Source: Euonymus europaeus (lineage: Eukaryota > Streptophyta > Magnoliopsida > Celastrales > Celastraceae). Taken from it: a DNA stretch of 64,000 nucleotides. Where the stretch lies: the NCBI GenBank assembly GCA_963580455.1, contig OY756968.1, positions 25,017,996 through 25,081,995 of the forward strand, given 5' to 3'. This document shows, in pieces, positions 1 to 12,900 of this stretch (the stretch's first letter is position 1; each line of letters starts with the position of its first letter). A program made the translations under genes and the position numbers. The notes under the pieces were generated by a model. The model was not told the DNA's origin. It made no database searches and was given only the letters and a program-made list of their open reading frames with translations.

Positions 1-20
1 TTTTTCGGATTTTGATTTCA
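1..20. repeat. Partial monomer at left edge
   Basis: These 20 bases match monomer positions 154-173 (the end of the unit, cggattttgatttca). The array therefore continues beyond the left edge of the window. Confidence 0.9.
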
Positions 21-1743
21 GAACTCGTGGCTAGTAGGTCTCGTTTCACCTAGTTAGCCGCGAAATGTGGTTTTTTTATGTAAACGGTTTTATGAATATC
101 CGTTGACTCCGAGTTCTGAATTCGGTGATTTTTAGCTTGATTTCACACTACTTTTTGACCTCTACAATCCTGGCGTTACTGATTTTGATTTTAGAACTCG
201 TGGCTAGTAGGTCTCGTTTCACCTAGTTAGCCGCGAAATGTGGTTTCTTTACGTAAACGGTTTTATGAATATCCGTTGACTCCGAGTTCTGAATTCTGTG
301 ATTTTTAGCTTGATTTCACACTACTTTTCGAGCTCTACAATCCTGACATTTCGGATTTTGATTTCAGAACTGGTGGCTAATAGGTCTCGTTTCACCTAGT
401 TAGCCGCGAAATGTGGTTTCTTTACGTAAACGGTTTTATTAATATCCGTTGACTCCGTGTTCTGAATTCGGTGATTTTTAGATTGATTTCACACTACTTT
501 TCGAGCTCTACAATCCTGGTGTTTCGGATTTTGATTTCAGAACTCGTGGCTAGTAGGTCTCGATTCACCTAGTTAGCCGCGAAATGTGGTTTCTTTACGT
601 AAACGGTTTTATGAATATCCGTTGACTCCGAGTTCTGAATTCGGTGATTTTTAGCTTGATTTCACACTACTTTTCGAGCTCTACAATCCTGGTGTTTCGG
701 ATTTTGATTTCAGAACTCGTGGCTAGTAGGTCTCGTTTCACCTAGTTAGCCACGAAATGTGGTTTCTTTACGTAAACGGTTTTATGAATATCTGTTGACT
801 CCGAGTTCTGAATTCGGTGATTTTTAGCTTGATTTCACACTACTTTTCGAGCTCTACAATCCTGGCATTTCGGATTTTGATTTCAGAACTCGTGGCTAGT
901 AGGTCTCGTTTCACCTAGTTAGCCGCGAAATGTGGTTTCTTTACGTAAACGGTTTTATGAATATTTGTTGACTCCGAGTTCTGAATTCGGTGATTTTTAG
1001 CTTGATTTCACACTACTTTTCGAGCTCTACAATCCTGGCGTTTCGGATTTTTATTTCAGAACTCGTGGCTAGTAGGTCTCGTTTCACCTAGTTAGCCGCG
1101 AAATGTGGTTTCTTTACGTAAACGGTTTTATGAATATCTATTGACTCCGAGTTCTGAATTCGGTGATTTTTAGCTTGATTTCACACAACTTTTCGAGCTC
1201 TACAATCCTGGTATTTCGGATTTTGATTTCAGAACTCGTGGCTAGTAGGTCTCGTTTCACCTAGTTAGCCGCGAAATGTGGTTTCTTTACGTAAACGGTT
1301 TTATGAATATCCTTTGACTCCGAGTTCTGAATTCTGTGATTTTTAGCTTGATTTCACACTACTTTTCGAGCTCTGCAATCCTGACATTTCGGATTTTGAT
1401 TTCAGAACTCGTGGCTAATAGGTCTCGTTTCACCTAGTTAGCCGCGAAATGTGGTTTCTTTACGTAAACGGTTTTATGAATATTCGTTGACTCCGAGTTC
1501 TGAATTCGGTGATTTTTAGCTTGATTTGACACTAATTTTCGAGCTCTACAATCCTGGCATTTCGGATTTTGATTTCCGAACTCGTGGCTAGTTTGTCTTG
1601 TTTCACCTAGTTAGCCGCGAAATGTGGTTTCTTTACGTAAACGGTTTTATGAATATCCGTTGACTCCGAGTTCTGAATTCGGTGATTTTTAGCTTGATTT
1701 CACACTACTTTTTGACCTCTACAATCCTGGCGTTACTGGTTTT

Positions 1744-1853
1744 GATTTCAGAACTCGTGGCTAGTAGGTCTCGTTTCACCTAGTTAGCCGCGAAATGTGG
1801 TTTCTTTACGTAAACGGTTTTATGAATATCCGTTGACTCCGAGTTCTGAATTC
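1744..1853. repeat. 14-bp imperfect inverted repeat half a monomer apart
   Basis: GATTTCAGAACTCG (1744-1757, straddling the monomer junction) is matched in reverse complement by CGAGTTCTGAATTC (1840-1853). They agree at 13 of 14 positions, with a perfect 10-bp core TCAGAACTCG / CGAGTTCTGA. The arms lie about 82 bp apart inside the unit, close to half a monomer, so the array alternates arms at roughly 80-90 bp along its length. Most monomers keep both arms. Folding into a hairpin or cruciform is inference from the symmetry. Confidence 0.8.
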
Positions 1854-1923
1854 GGTGATTTTTAGCTTGATTTCACACTACTTTTCGAGCTCTAAAATCC
1901 TGGCGTTTCGGATTTTGATTTCA
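1751..1923. repeat. Reference monomer, near consensus
   Basis: This unit differs from my by-eye consensus at one site (ctctaaaatcc instead of ctctacaatcc) and serves as the coordinate reference. By my count the consensus has A 35, C 35, G 37, T 66, so about 42% G+C with strong T-over-A asymmetry. Positions 1-50 are relatively G+C rich (about 52%), while 51-80 are A+T rich (about 27% G+C). Positions 65-80, ending in tatgaatatc, are close to invariant across the window. Positions 152-156 (after cctg) are the most variable. There are 12 CpG dinucleotides, at about 6, 22, 39, 41, 59, 65, 81, 90, 103, 136, 154 and 159. The consensus also has single EcoRI (gaattc) and SacI (gagctc) sites, which should give a 173-bp ladder on digestion. 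Confidence 0.92.
1805..1814. repeat. 10-bp perfect palindrome TTTACGTAAA
   Basis: The palindrome occupies monomer positions 55-64 and contains the SnaBI site TACGTA. It is present in most monomers of the left domain. Variant monomers break it in three separate ways: tttatgtaaa, tttacataaa and tttacgtata. The first two are the two strand versions of a CpG transition. Confidence 0.85.
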
Positions 1924-2961
1924 GAACTCGTGGCTAGTAGGTCTCGTTTCACCTAGTTAGCCGCGAAATGTGGTTTCATTATGTAAACGGTTTTATGAAT
2001 ATCCGTTGACTCCGTGTTCTGAATTCGGTGATTTTTAGATTGATTTCACACTACTTTTCGAGCTCTACAATCCTGGAGTGTCGGATTTTGATTTCAGAAT
2101 TCGTGGCTAGTAGGTCTCGTTTCAACTAGTTAGCCGCGAAATGTGGTTTCTTTATGTAAACGGTTTTATGAATATCCATTGACTCCGAGTTCTGAATTCG
2201 GTGATTTTAAGCTTGATTTCACACTAATTTTCGAGCTCTACAATACTGGTGTTTCGGATTTTGATTTCAGAACTCGTGGCTAGTTGGTCTTGTTTCACCT
2301 AGTTAGCCGCGAAATGTGGTTTCTTTACGTAAACGGTTTTATGAATATCCGTTGACTCCGAGTTCTGAATTCGGTGATTTTTAGCTTGATTTCACACTAC
2401 TTTTCGAGCTCTACAATCCTGGCGTTTCGGATTTTTATTTCAGAACTCGTGGCTAGTAGGTCTCGTTTCACCTAGTTAGCCGCGAAATGTGGTTTCATTA
2501 TGTAAACGGTTTTATGAATATCCGTTGACTCCGTGTTCTGAATTCGGTGATTTTTAGATTGATTTCACACTACTTTTCGAGCTCTACAATCCTGGAGTTT
2601 CGGATTTTGATTTCAGAATTCGTGGCTAGTAGGTCTCGTTTCACCTAGTTAGCCGCGAAATGTGGTTTCTTTATGTAAACGGTTTTATGAATATCCGTTG
2701 ACTCCGAGTTCTAAATTCGGTGATTTTAAGCTTGATTTCACACTAATTTTCGAGCTCTACAATACTGGTGTTTCGGATTTTGATTTCAGAACTCGTGGCT
2801 AGTAGGTCTCGTTTCACCTAGTTAGCCGCGAAATGTGGTTTCTTTACGTAAACGGTTTTATGAATATCCGTTGACTCCGAGTTCTGAATTCGGTGATTTT
2901 TAGCTTGATTTCACAGTACTTTTCGAGCTCTACAATCCGGGCATTTCGGATTTTGATTTCA
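1924..2961. repeat. Three-monomer (519 bp) higher-order repeat, two copies
   Basis: Copies are 1924-2442 and 2443-2961. The first monomer of each is marked by ggtttcattatg, tccgtgttctg and ttttagattg. The second is marked by gaattcgtgg at its start, ttttaagcttg, actaatttt and aatactggtg. The third differs between copies (gttggtcttg in the first, gtaggtctcg in the second). The same pair recurs at 3827-4864, offset 1,903 bp (11 monomers), so the pair itself was later duplicated. Confidence 0.85.
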
Positions 2962-3074
2962 GAACTCGTGGCTAGTAGGTCTCGTTTCACCTAGTTAGCC
3001 GCGAAATATGGTTTCTTTACGTAAACGGTTTTATGAATATCCGTTGACTCCGAGTTCTGAATTCGGTGATTTTT

Positions 3075-6000
3075 AGCTTGATTTCACACTAATTTTCGAG
3101 CTCTACAATCCTGGCATTTCGGATTTTGATTTCAGAACTCGTGGCTAGTAGGTCTCGTTTCACCTAGTTAGCCGCGAAATGTGGTTTCTTTACGTAAACG
3201 GTTTTATGAATATCCTTTGACTCCGAGTTCTGAATTCAGTGATTTTTAGCTTGATTTCACACTACTTTTCCAGCTCTACAATCCTGGTGTTTCGGATTTT
3301 GATTTCAGAACTCGTGGCTAGTAGGTCTCGTTTCACCTAGTTTGCCGCCAAATGTGGTTTCTTTACGTAAACGGTTTTATGAATATCCGTTGACTCCGAG
3401 TTCTGAATTCGGTGATTTTTAGCTTGATTTCACACTACTTTTCGAGCTCTACAATCCGGGCATTTCGGATTTTAATTTCAGAACTCGTGGCTAGTAGGTC
3501 TCGTTTCACCTAGTTAGCCGCGAAATATGGTTTCTTTACGTAAACGATTTTATGAATATCCGTTGACTCCGAGTTCTGAATTCGGTGATTTTTAGCTTGA
3601 TTTCACACTAATTTTCGAGCTCTACAATCCTGGCATTTCGGATTTTGATTTCAGAACTCGTGGCTAGTAGGTCTCGTTTCACCTAGTTAGCCGCGAAATG
3701 TGGTTTCTTTACGTAAACGGTTTTATGAATATGCGTTGACTCCGAGTTCTGAATTCGGTGATTTTTAGCTTGATTTCACACTACTTTTCGAGCTCTAAAA
3801 TCCTGGCGTTTCGGATTTTGATTTCAGAACTCGTGGCTAGTAGGTCTCGTTTCACCTAGTTAGCCGCGAAATGTGGTTTCATTATGTAAACGGTTTTATG
3901 AATATCCGTTGACTCCGTGTTCTGAATTCGGTGATTTTTAGATTGATTTCACATTACTTTTCGAGCTCTACAATCCTGGAGTTTCGGATTTTGATTTCAG
4001 AATTCGTGGCTAGTAGGTCTCGTTTCACCTAGTTAGCCGCGAAATGTGGTTTCTTTATGTAAACGGTTTTATGAATATCCGTTGACTCCGAGTTCTGAAT
4101 TCGGTGATTTTAAGCTTGATTTCACACTAATTTTCGAGCTCTACAATACTGGTGTTTCGGATTTTGATTTCAGAACTCGTGGCTAGTTGGTCTTGTTTCA
4201 CCTAGTTAGCCGCGAAATGTGGTTTCTTTACGTAAACGGTTTTATGAATATCCGTTGACTCCGAGTTCTGAATTCGGTGATTTTTAGCTTGATTTCACAC
4301 TACTTTTCGAGCTCTAAAATCCTGGCGTTTCGGATTTTGATTTCAGAACTCGTGGCTAGTAGGTCTCGTTTCACCTAGTTAGCCGCGAAATGTGGTTTCA
4401 TTATGTAAACGGTTTTATGAATATCCGTTGACTCCGTGTTCTGAATTCGGTGATTTTTAGATTGATTTCACACTACTTTTCGATCTCTACAATCCTGGAG
4501 TTTCGGATTTTGATTTCAGAATTCGTGGCTAGTAGGTCTCGTTTCACCTAGTTAGCCGCGAAATGTGGTTTCTTTATGTAAACGGTTTTATGAATATCCG
4601 TTGACTCCGAGTTCTGAATTCGGTGATTTTATGCTTGATTTCGCACTAATTTTTGAGCTCTACAATACTGGTGTTTCGGATTTTGATTTCAGAACTCGTG
4701 GCTAGTAGGTCTCGTTTCACCTAGTTAGCCGCGAAATGTGGTTTCTTTACGTAAACGGTTTTATGAATATCCGTTGACTCCGAGTTCTGAATTCGGTGAT
4801 TTTTAGCTTGATTTCACACTACTTTTCGAGCTCTACAATCCGGGCATTTCGGATTTTGATTTCAGAACTCGTGGCTAGTAGGTCTCGTTTCACCTAGTTA
4901 GCCGCGAAATGTGGTTTCTTTACGTAAACGGTTTTATGAATATCCTTTGACTCCGAGTTCTGAATTCGGTGATTTTTAGCTTGATTTCACACTACTTTTC
5001 CAGCTCTACAATCCTGGTGTTTCGGATTTTGATTTCAGAACTCGTGGCTAGTACGTCTCGTTTCACCTAGTTTGCCGCCAAATGTGGTTTCTTTACGTAA
5101 ACGGTTTTATGAATATCCGTTGACTCCGAGTTCTGAATTCGGTGATTTTTAGCTTGATTTCACACTACTTTTCGAGCTCTACAATCCGGGCATTTCGGAT
5201 TTTAATTTCAGAACTCGTGGCTAGTAGGTCTCGTTTCACCTAGTTAGCCGCGAAATATGGTTTCTTTACGTAAACGATTTTATGAATATCCGTTGACTCC
5301 GAGTTCTGAATTCGGTGATTTTTAGCTTGATTTCACACTAATTTTCGAGCTCTACAATCCTGGCGTTTCGGATTTTGATTTCAGAACTCGTGGCTAGTAG
5401 GTCTCGTTTCACCTGGTTAGCCGCGAAATGTGGTTTCTTTACGTAAACGGTTTTATGAATATGCGTTGACTCCGAGTTCTGAATTCGGTGATTTTTAGCT
5501 TGATTTCACACTACTTTTCGAGCTCTACAATCCTGGCGTTTCGGATTTTTATTTCAGAACTCGTGGCTAGTAGGTCTCGTTTCACCTAGTTAGCTGCGAA
5601 ATGTGGTTTCTTTACGTAAACGGTTTTATGAATATCTGTTGACTCCGAGTTCTGAATTCGGTGACTTTTAGCTTGATTTCACACTACTTTTCGAGCTCTA
5701 CAATCCTGGCATTTCGGATTTTGATTTCAGAACTCGTGGCTAGTAGGTCTCGTTTCACCTAGTTAGCCGCGAAATGTGGTTTCTTTACGTAAACGGTTTT
5801 ATGAATATTCGTTGACTCCGAGTTCTGAATTCGGTGATTTTTAGCTTGATTTCACACTACTTTTCGAGCTCTACAATCCTGGCTTTTCGGATTTTTATTT
5901 CAGAACTCGTGGCTAGTAGGTCTCGTTTCACCTAGTTAGCTGCGAAATGTGGTTTCTTTACGTAAACGGTTTTATGAATATCTGTTGACTCCGAGTTCTG

Positions 6001-8690
6001 AATTCGGTGATTTTTAGCTTGATTTGACACTAATTTTAGAGCTCTACAATCCTGGCATTTCGGATTTTGATTTCAGAACTCGTGGCTAGTAGGTCTCGTT
6101 TCACCTGGTTTGCCGCCAAATGTGGTTTCTTTACGTAAACGGTTTTATGAATATTCATTGACTCCGAGTTCTGAATTCGGTGATTTTTAGCTTGATTTCA
6201 CACTACTTTTCGAGCTCTACAATCCTGGCGTTTCGTACTTTTATTTCAGAAATCGTGGCTAGTAGGTCTCGTTTCACCTAGTTAGCTGCGAAATGTGGTT
6301 TCTTTACGTAAACGGTTTTATGAATATCTGTTGACTCCGAGTTCTGAATTCGGTGATTTTTAGCTTGATTTCACACTACTTTTCGAGCTCTACAATCCTG
6401 GCATTTCGGATTTTTATTTCAGAACTCGTGGCTAGTAGGTCTCGTTTCACCTAGTTAGCCGCGAAATGTGGTTTCTTTACGTAAACGGTTTTATGAATAT
6501 TCGTTGACTCCGAGTTCTGAATTCGGTGATTTTTAGCTTGATTTCACACTACTTTTCGAGCTCTACAATCCTGGCGTTTTGGATTTTGATTTCAGAACTC
6601 GTGGCTAGTATGTCTCGCTTCACCTAGTTAGCCGCGAAATGTGGTTTCTTTATGTAAACGGTTTTATGAATATCCGTTGACTCCGTGTTCTGAATTCGGT
6701 GATTTTTGGCTTGATTTCACACTAATTTTCGAGCTCTACAATCCTGGTGTTTCGGATTTTGATTTCAGAACTCGTGGCTAGTTGGTCTTGTTTCACCTAG
6801 TTAGCCGCGAAATGTGGTTTCTTTACGTAAACGGTTTTATGAATATCCGTTGACTCCGAGTTCTGAATTCGGTGATTTTTAGTTTGATTTCACACTACTT
6901 TTCGGGCTCTACAATCCTGGCGTTTCGGATTTTGATTTCAGAACTCGTGGCTAGTAGGTCTCGTTTCACCTAGTTAGCCGCGAAATGTGGTTTCTTTATG
7001 TAAACGGTTTTATGAATATTCGTTGACTCCGTGTTCTGAATTCGGTGATTTTTAGCTTGATTTCACACTACTTTTCGAGCTCTACAATCCTGGCATTTCG
7101 GATTTTGATTTCAGAACTCGTGGCTAGTAGGTCTCGTTTCACCTAGTTAGCCGCGAAATGTGGTTTCTTTACGTAAACGGTTTTATGAATATTCGTTGAC
7201 TCCGAGTTCTGAATTCGGTGATTTTTAGCTTGATTTCACACTACTTTTCGAGCTCTACAATCCTGGTGTTTCGGATTTTGATTTCAGAACTCGTGGCTAG
7301 TAGGTCTCGTTTCACCTAGTTTGCCGCCAAATGTGGTTTCTTTACGTAAACGGTTTTATGAATATCTGTTGACTCCGAGTTCTGAATTCGGTGATTTTTA
7401 GCTTGATTTCACACTACTTTTCGAGCTCTACAATCCGGGCATTTCGGATTTTGATTTCAGAACTCATGGCTAGTAGGTCTCGTTTCACCTAGTTAGCCGC
7501 GAAATATGGTTTCTTTACGTAAACAGTTTTATGAATATCCGTTGACTCCGAGTTCTGAATTCGGTGATTTTTAGCTTGATTTCACACTACTTTTTGAGCT
7601 CTACAATCCTGACATTTCGGATTTTGATTTCAGAACTCGTGGCTAGTAGGTCTCGTTTCACCTAGTTAGACGCGAAATGTGGTTTCTTTACGTAAACGGT
7701 TTTATGAATATTCGTTGACTCCGAGTTCTGAATTCGGTGATTTTTAGCTTGATTTCACACTACTTTTCGAGCTCTACAATCCTGGCGTTTCGGATTTTTA
7801 TTTCAGAACTCGTGGCTAGTTGGTCTCGTTTCACCTAGTTAGCCAGGAAATGTGGTTTCTTTACGTAAACGGTTTTATGAATATCTGTTGACTCCGAGTT
7901 CTGAATTCGGTGATTTTTAGCTTGATTTCACACTACTTTTCGAGCTCTACAATCCTGACGTTTCGGATTTTGATTTCAGAACTCGTGGCTAGTAGGTCTC
8001 GTTTCACCTAGTTAGCCGCGAAATGTGGTTTCTTTACGTAAACGGTATTATGAATATCCGTTGACTCCGAGTTCTGAATTCGGTGATTTTTAGCTTGATT
8101 TCACACTACTTTTTGACCTCTACAATCCTGGCGTTACTGATTTTGATTTCAGAACTCGTGGCTAGTAGGTCTCGTTTCATCTAGCTAGCCGCGAAATGTG
8201 GTTTCTTTACGTAAACGGTTTTATGAATATCCGTTGACTCCGTGTTTTGAATTCGGTGATTTTTAGCTTGATTTAACACTAATTTTCGAGCTCTACAATT
8301 CTGGTGTTTCGGATTTTGATTTCAGAACTCGTGGCTAGTTGGTCTGGTTTCACCTAGTTAGCCGCGAAATGTGGTTTCTTTACGTAAACGGTTTTATGAA
8401 TATCCGTTGACTCCGAGTTCTGAATTCGGTGATTTTTAGCTTGATTTCACACTAATTTTCGAGCTCTACAATCCTGGTGTTTCGGATTTTGATTTCAGAA
8501 CTCGTGGCTAGTATGTCTCGTTTCACCTAGTTAGCCGCGAAATGTGGTTTCTTTATGTAAACGGTTTTATGAATATCCGTTGACTTCGAGTTCTGAATTC
8601 GGTGATTTTTAGCTTGATTTCACACTACTTTTCGAGCTCTACAATCCTCGTGTTTCGGATTTTGATTTCAGAACTCGTGGCTAGTAGGTC
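3075..8690. repeat. Segmental duplication, left copy (5.6 kb)
   Basis: This segment recurs at 9,995-16,302. Private variants shared by both copies include ttttaatttcag (3471 and 5201, matching 10391 and 12467), cgatctctac (4481 and 11747), gtacttttatttc (6235 and 13501), ctcgcttcacc (6618 and 14230), ccaggaaatg (7843 and 15455), gtgttttgaattc (8241 and 15853) and cctcgtgtttcgg (8646 and 16258). Offsets change in steps of whole monomers (40, 43, 42, 44). The edges are placed at the first mismatches I found: ttttagc against tttaagc on the left, and ggtctcg against ggtcccg on the right. Confidence 0.88.
3827..4864. repeat. Second occurrence of the paired three-monomer repeat
   Basis: Two 519-bp units (3827-4345 and 4346-4864) have the same diagnostic monomers as 1924-2961, at an offset of 1,903 bp. 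This includes the gttggtcttg against gtaggtctcg difference in the third monomers. In the right copy of the segmental duplication this part is one monomer shorter (see 11612). Confidence 0.85.
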
Positions 8691-9189
8691 TCGTTTCACC
8701 TAGTTTGCCGCCAAATGTGGTTTCTTTACGTAAACGGTTTTATGAATATCTGTTGACTCCGAGTTCTGAATTCGGTGATTTTTAGCTTGATTTCACACTA
8801 CTTTTCGAGCTCTACAATCCGGGCATTTCGGATTTTGATTTCAGAACTCATGGCTAGTAGGTCTCGTTTCACCTAGTTAGCCGCGAAATATGGTTTCTTT
8901 ACGTAAACGGTTTTATGAATATCCGTTGACTCCGAGTTCTGAATTCGGTGATTTTTAGCTTGATTTCACACTACTTTTTGAGCTCTACAATCCTGACATT
9001 TCGGATTTTGATTTCAGAACTCGTGGCTAGTAGGTCTCGTTTCACCTAGTTAGCCGCGAAATGTGGTTTCTTTACGTAAACGGTTTTATGAATATTCGTT
9101 GACTCCGAGTTCTGAATTCGGTGATTTTTAGCTTGATTTCACACTACTTTTCGAGCTCTACAATCCTGATATTTCGGATTTTGATTTCA
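7287..9189. repeat. Eight-monomer offset duplication
   Basis: Three successive monomers at 7287-7805 recur at 8671-9189, an offset of 1,384 bp (8 monomers). The markers are ctagtttgccgccaaatg, then gaactcatggctag with gaaatatgg, then cctgacatttcgg. The following monomers diverge. The region 8,691-9,994 between the two large duplicated segments consists entirely of ordinary monomers of this kind and holds nothing else. Confidence 0.8.
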
Positions 9190-9994
9190 GAATTCGTGGC
9201 TAGTAGGTCTCGTTTCACCTAGTTAGCCACGAAATGTGGTTTCTTTACGTAAACGGTTTTATGAATATCTGTTGACTCCGATTTCTGAATTCTGTGATTT
9301 TTAGCTTGATTTCACACTACTTTTCGAGCTCTACAATCCTGACATTTCGGATTTTGATTTCAGAACTCGTGGCTAATAGGTCTCGTTTCACCTAGTTAGC
9401 CGCGAAATGTGGTTTCTTTACGTAAACGGTTTTATGAATATTCGTTGACTCCGAGTTCTGAATTCGGTGATTTTTTGCTTGATTTCACACTACTTTTCGA
9501 GCTCTACAATCCTGGCGTTTCGGATTTTTATTTCAGAATTCGTGGCTAGTAGGTCTCGTTTCACCTAGTTAGCCACGAAATGTGGTTTCTTTACGTAAAC
9601 GGTTTTATGAATATCTGTTGACTCCGAGTTCTGAATTCGGTGATTTTTAGCTTTATTTCGCACTACTTTTCGAGCTCTACAATCCTGACGTTTCGGATTT
9701 TGATTTCAGAACTCGTGGCTAGTAGGTCTCGTTTCACCTAGTTAGCCGCGAAATGTGGTTTCTTTACGTAAACGGTATTATGAATATCCGTTGACTCCGA
9801 GTTCTGAATTCGGTGATTTTTAGCTTGATTTCACACTACTTTTTGACCTCTACAATCCTGGCGTTACTGATTTTGATTTCAGAACTCGTGGCTAGTAGGT
9901 CTCGTTTCACCTAGTTAGCCGCGAAATGTGGTTTCTTTACGTAAACGGTATTATGAATATCCGTTGACTCCGAGTTCTGAATTCGGTGATTTTA

Positions 9995-12900
9995 AGCTTG
10001 ATTTCACACTAATTTTCGAGCTCTACAATCCTGGCATTTCGGATTTTGATTTCAGAACTCGTGGCTAGTAGGTCTCGTTTCACCTAGTTAGCCGCGAAAT
10101 GTGGTTTCTTTACGTAAACGGTTTTATGAATATCCTTTGACTCCGAGTTCTGAATTCAGTGATTTTTAGCTTGATTTCACACTACTTTTCCAGCTCTACA
10201 ATCCTGGTGTTTCGGATTTTCATTTCAGAACTCGTGGCTAGTAGGTCTCGTTTCACCTAGTTTGCCGCCAAATGTGGTTTCTTTACGTAAACGGTTTTAT
10301 GAATATCCGTTGACTCCGAGTTCTGAATTCGGTGATTTTTAGCTTGATTTCACACTACTTTTCGAGCTCTACAATCCGGGCATTTCGGATTTTAATTTCA
10401 GAACTCGTGGCTAGTAGGTCTCGTTTCACCTAGTTAGCCGCGAAATATGGTTTCTTTACGTAAACGATTTTATGAATATCCGTTGACTCCGAGTTCTGAA
10501 TTCGGTGATTTTTAGCTTGATTTCACACTAATTTTCGAGCTCTACAATCCTGGCATTTCGGATTTTGATTTCAGAACTCGTGGCTAGTAGGTCTCGTTTC
10601 ACCTAGTTAGCCGCGAAATGTGGTTTCTTTACGTAAACGGTTTTATGAATATCCTTTGACTCCGAGTTCTGAATTCAGTGATTTTTAGCTTGATTTCACA
10701 CTACTTTTCCAGCTCTACAATCCTGGTGTTTCGGATTTTGATTTCAGAACTCGTGGCTAGTAGGTCTCGTTTCACCTAGTTTGCCGCCAAATGTGGTTTC
10801 TTTACGTAAACGGTTTTATGAATATCCGTTGACTCCGAGTTCTGAATTCGGTGATTTTTAGCTTGATTTCACACTACTTTTCGAGCTCTACAATCCGGGC
10901 ATTTCGGATTTTAATTTCAGAACTCGTGGCTAGTAGGTCTCGTTTCACCTAGTTAGCCGCGAAATATGGTTTCTTTACGTAAACGATTTTATGAATATCC
11001 GTTGACTCCGAGTTCTGAATTCGGTGATTTTTAGCTTGATTTCACACTAATTTTCGAGCTCTACAATCCTGGCATTTCGGATTTTGATTTCAGAACTCGT
11101 GGCTAGTAGGTCTCGTTTCACCTAGTTAGCCGCGAAATGTGGTTTCTTTACGTAAACGGTTTTATGAATATGCGTTGACTCCGAGTTCTGAATTCGGTGA
11201 TTTTTAGCTTGATTTCACACTACTTTTCGAGCTCTAAAATCCTGGCGTTTCGGATTTTGATTTCAGAACTCGTGGCTAGTAGGTCTCGTTTCACCTAGTT
11301 AGCCGCGAAATGTGGTTTCATTATGTAAACGGTTTTATGAATATCCGTTGACTCCGTGTTCTGAATTCGGTGATTTTTAGATTGATTTCACACTACTTTT
11401 CGAGCTCTACAATCCTGGAGTTTCGGATTTTGATTTCAGAATTCGTGGCTAGTAGGTCTCGTTTCACCTAGTTAGCCGCGAAATGTGGTTTCTTTATGTA
11501 AACGGTTTTATGAATATCCGTTGACTCCGAGTTCTGAATTCGGTGATTTTAAGCTTGATTTCACACTAATTTTCGAGCTCTACAATACTGGAGTTTCGGA
11601 TTTTGATTTCAGAACTCGTGGCTAGTAGGTCTCGTTTCACCTAGTTAGCCGCGAAATGTGGTTTCTTTACGTAAACGGTTTTATGAATATCCGTTGACTC
11701 CGTGTTCTGAATTCGGTGATTTTTAGATTGATTTCACACTACTTTTCGATCTCTACAATCCTGGAGTTTCGGATTTTGATTTCAGAATTCGTGGCTAGTA
11801 GGTCTCGTTTCACCTAGTTAGCCGCGAAATGTGGTTTCTTTATGTAAACGGTTTTATGAATATCCGTTGACTCCGAGTTCTGAATTCGGTGATTTTAAGC
11901 TTGATTTCGCACTAATTTTTGAGCTCTACAATACTGGTGTTTCGGATTTTGATTTCAGAACTCGTGGCTAGTAGGTCTCGTTTCACCTAGTTAGCCGCGA
12001 AATGTGGTTTCTTTACGTAAACGGTTTTATGAATATCCGTTGACTCCGAGTTCTGAATTCGGTGATTTTTAGCTTGATTTCACACTACTTTTCGAGCTCT
12101 ACAATCCGGGCATTTCGGATTTTGATTTCAGAACTCGTGGCTAGTAGGTCTCGTTTCACCTAGTTAGCCGCGAAATGTGGTTTCTTTACGTAAACGGTTT
12201 TATGAATATCCTTTGACTCCGAGTTCTGAATTCGGTGATTTTTAGCTTGATTTCACACTACTTTTCCAGCTCTACAATCCTGGTGTTTCGGATTTTGATT
12301 TCAGAACTCGTGGCTAGTAGGTCTCGTTTCACCTAGTTTGCCGCCAAATGTGGCTTCTTTACGTAAACGGTTTTATGAATATCCGTTGACTCCGAGTTCT
12401 GAATTCGGTGATTTTTAGCTTGATTTCACACTACTTTTCGAGCTCTACAATCCGGGCATTTCGGATTTTAATTTCAGAACTCGTGGCTAGTAGGTCTCGT
12501 TTCACCTAGTTAGCCGCGAAATATGGTTTCTTTACGTAAACGATTTTATGAATATCCGTTGACTCCGAGTTCTGAATTCGGTGATTTTTAGCTTGATTTC
12601 ACACTAATTTTCGAGCTCTACAATCCTGGCGTTTCGGATTTTGATTTCAGAACTCGTGGCTAGTAGGTCTCGTTTCACCTGGTTAGCCGCGAAATGTGGT
12701 TTCTTTACGTAAACGGTTTTATGAATATGCGTTGACTCCGAGTTCTGAATTCGGTGATTTTTAGCTTGATTTCACACTACTTTTCGAGCTCTACAATCCT
12801 GGCGTTTCGGATTTTTATTTCAGAACTCGTGGCTAGTAGGTCTCGTTTCACCTAGTTAGCTGCGAAATGTGGTTTCTTTACGTAAACGGTTTTATGAATA

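Noticed and set aside
1840..1853. Heat-shock element (alternating TTC and GAA)
   Set aside because: TTCTGAATTC and TTTCAGAAC have the right triplets, but one-base rather than two-base spacing, so they do not fit the element.
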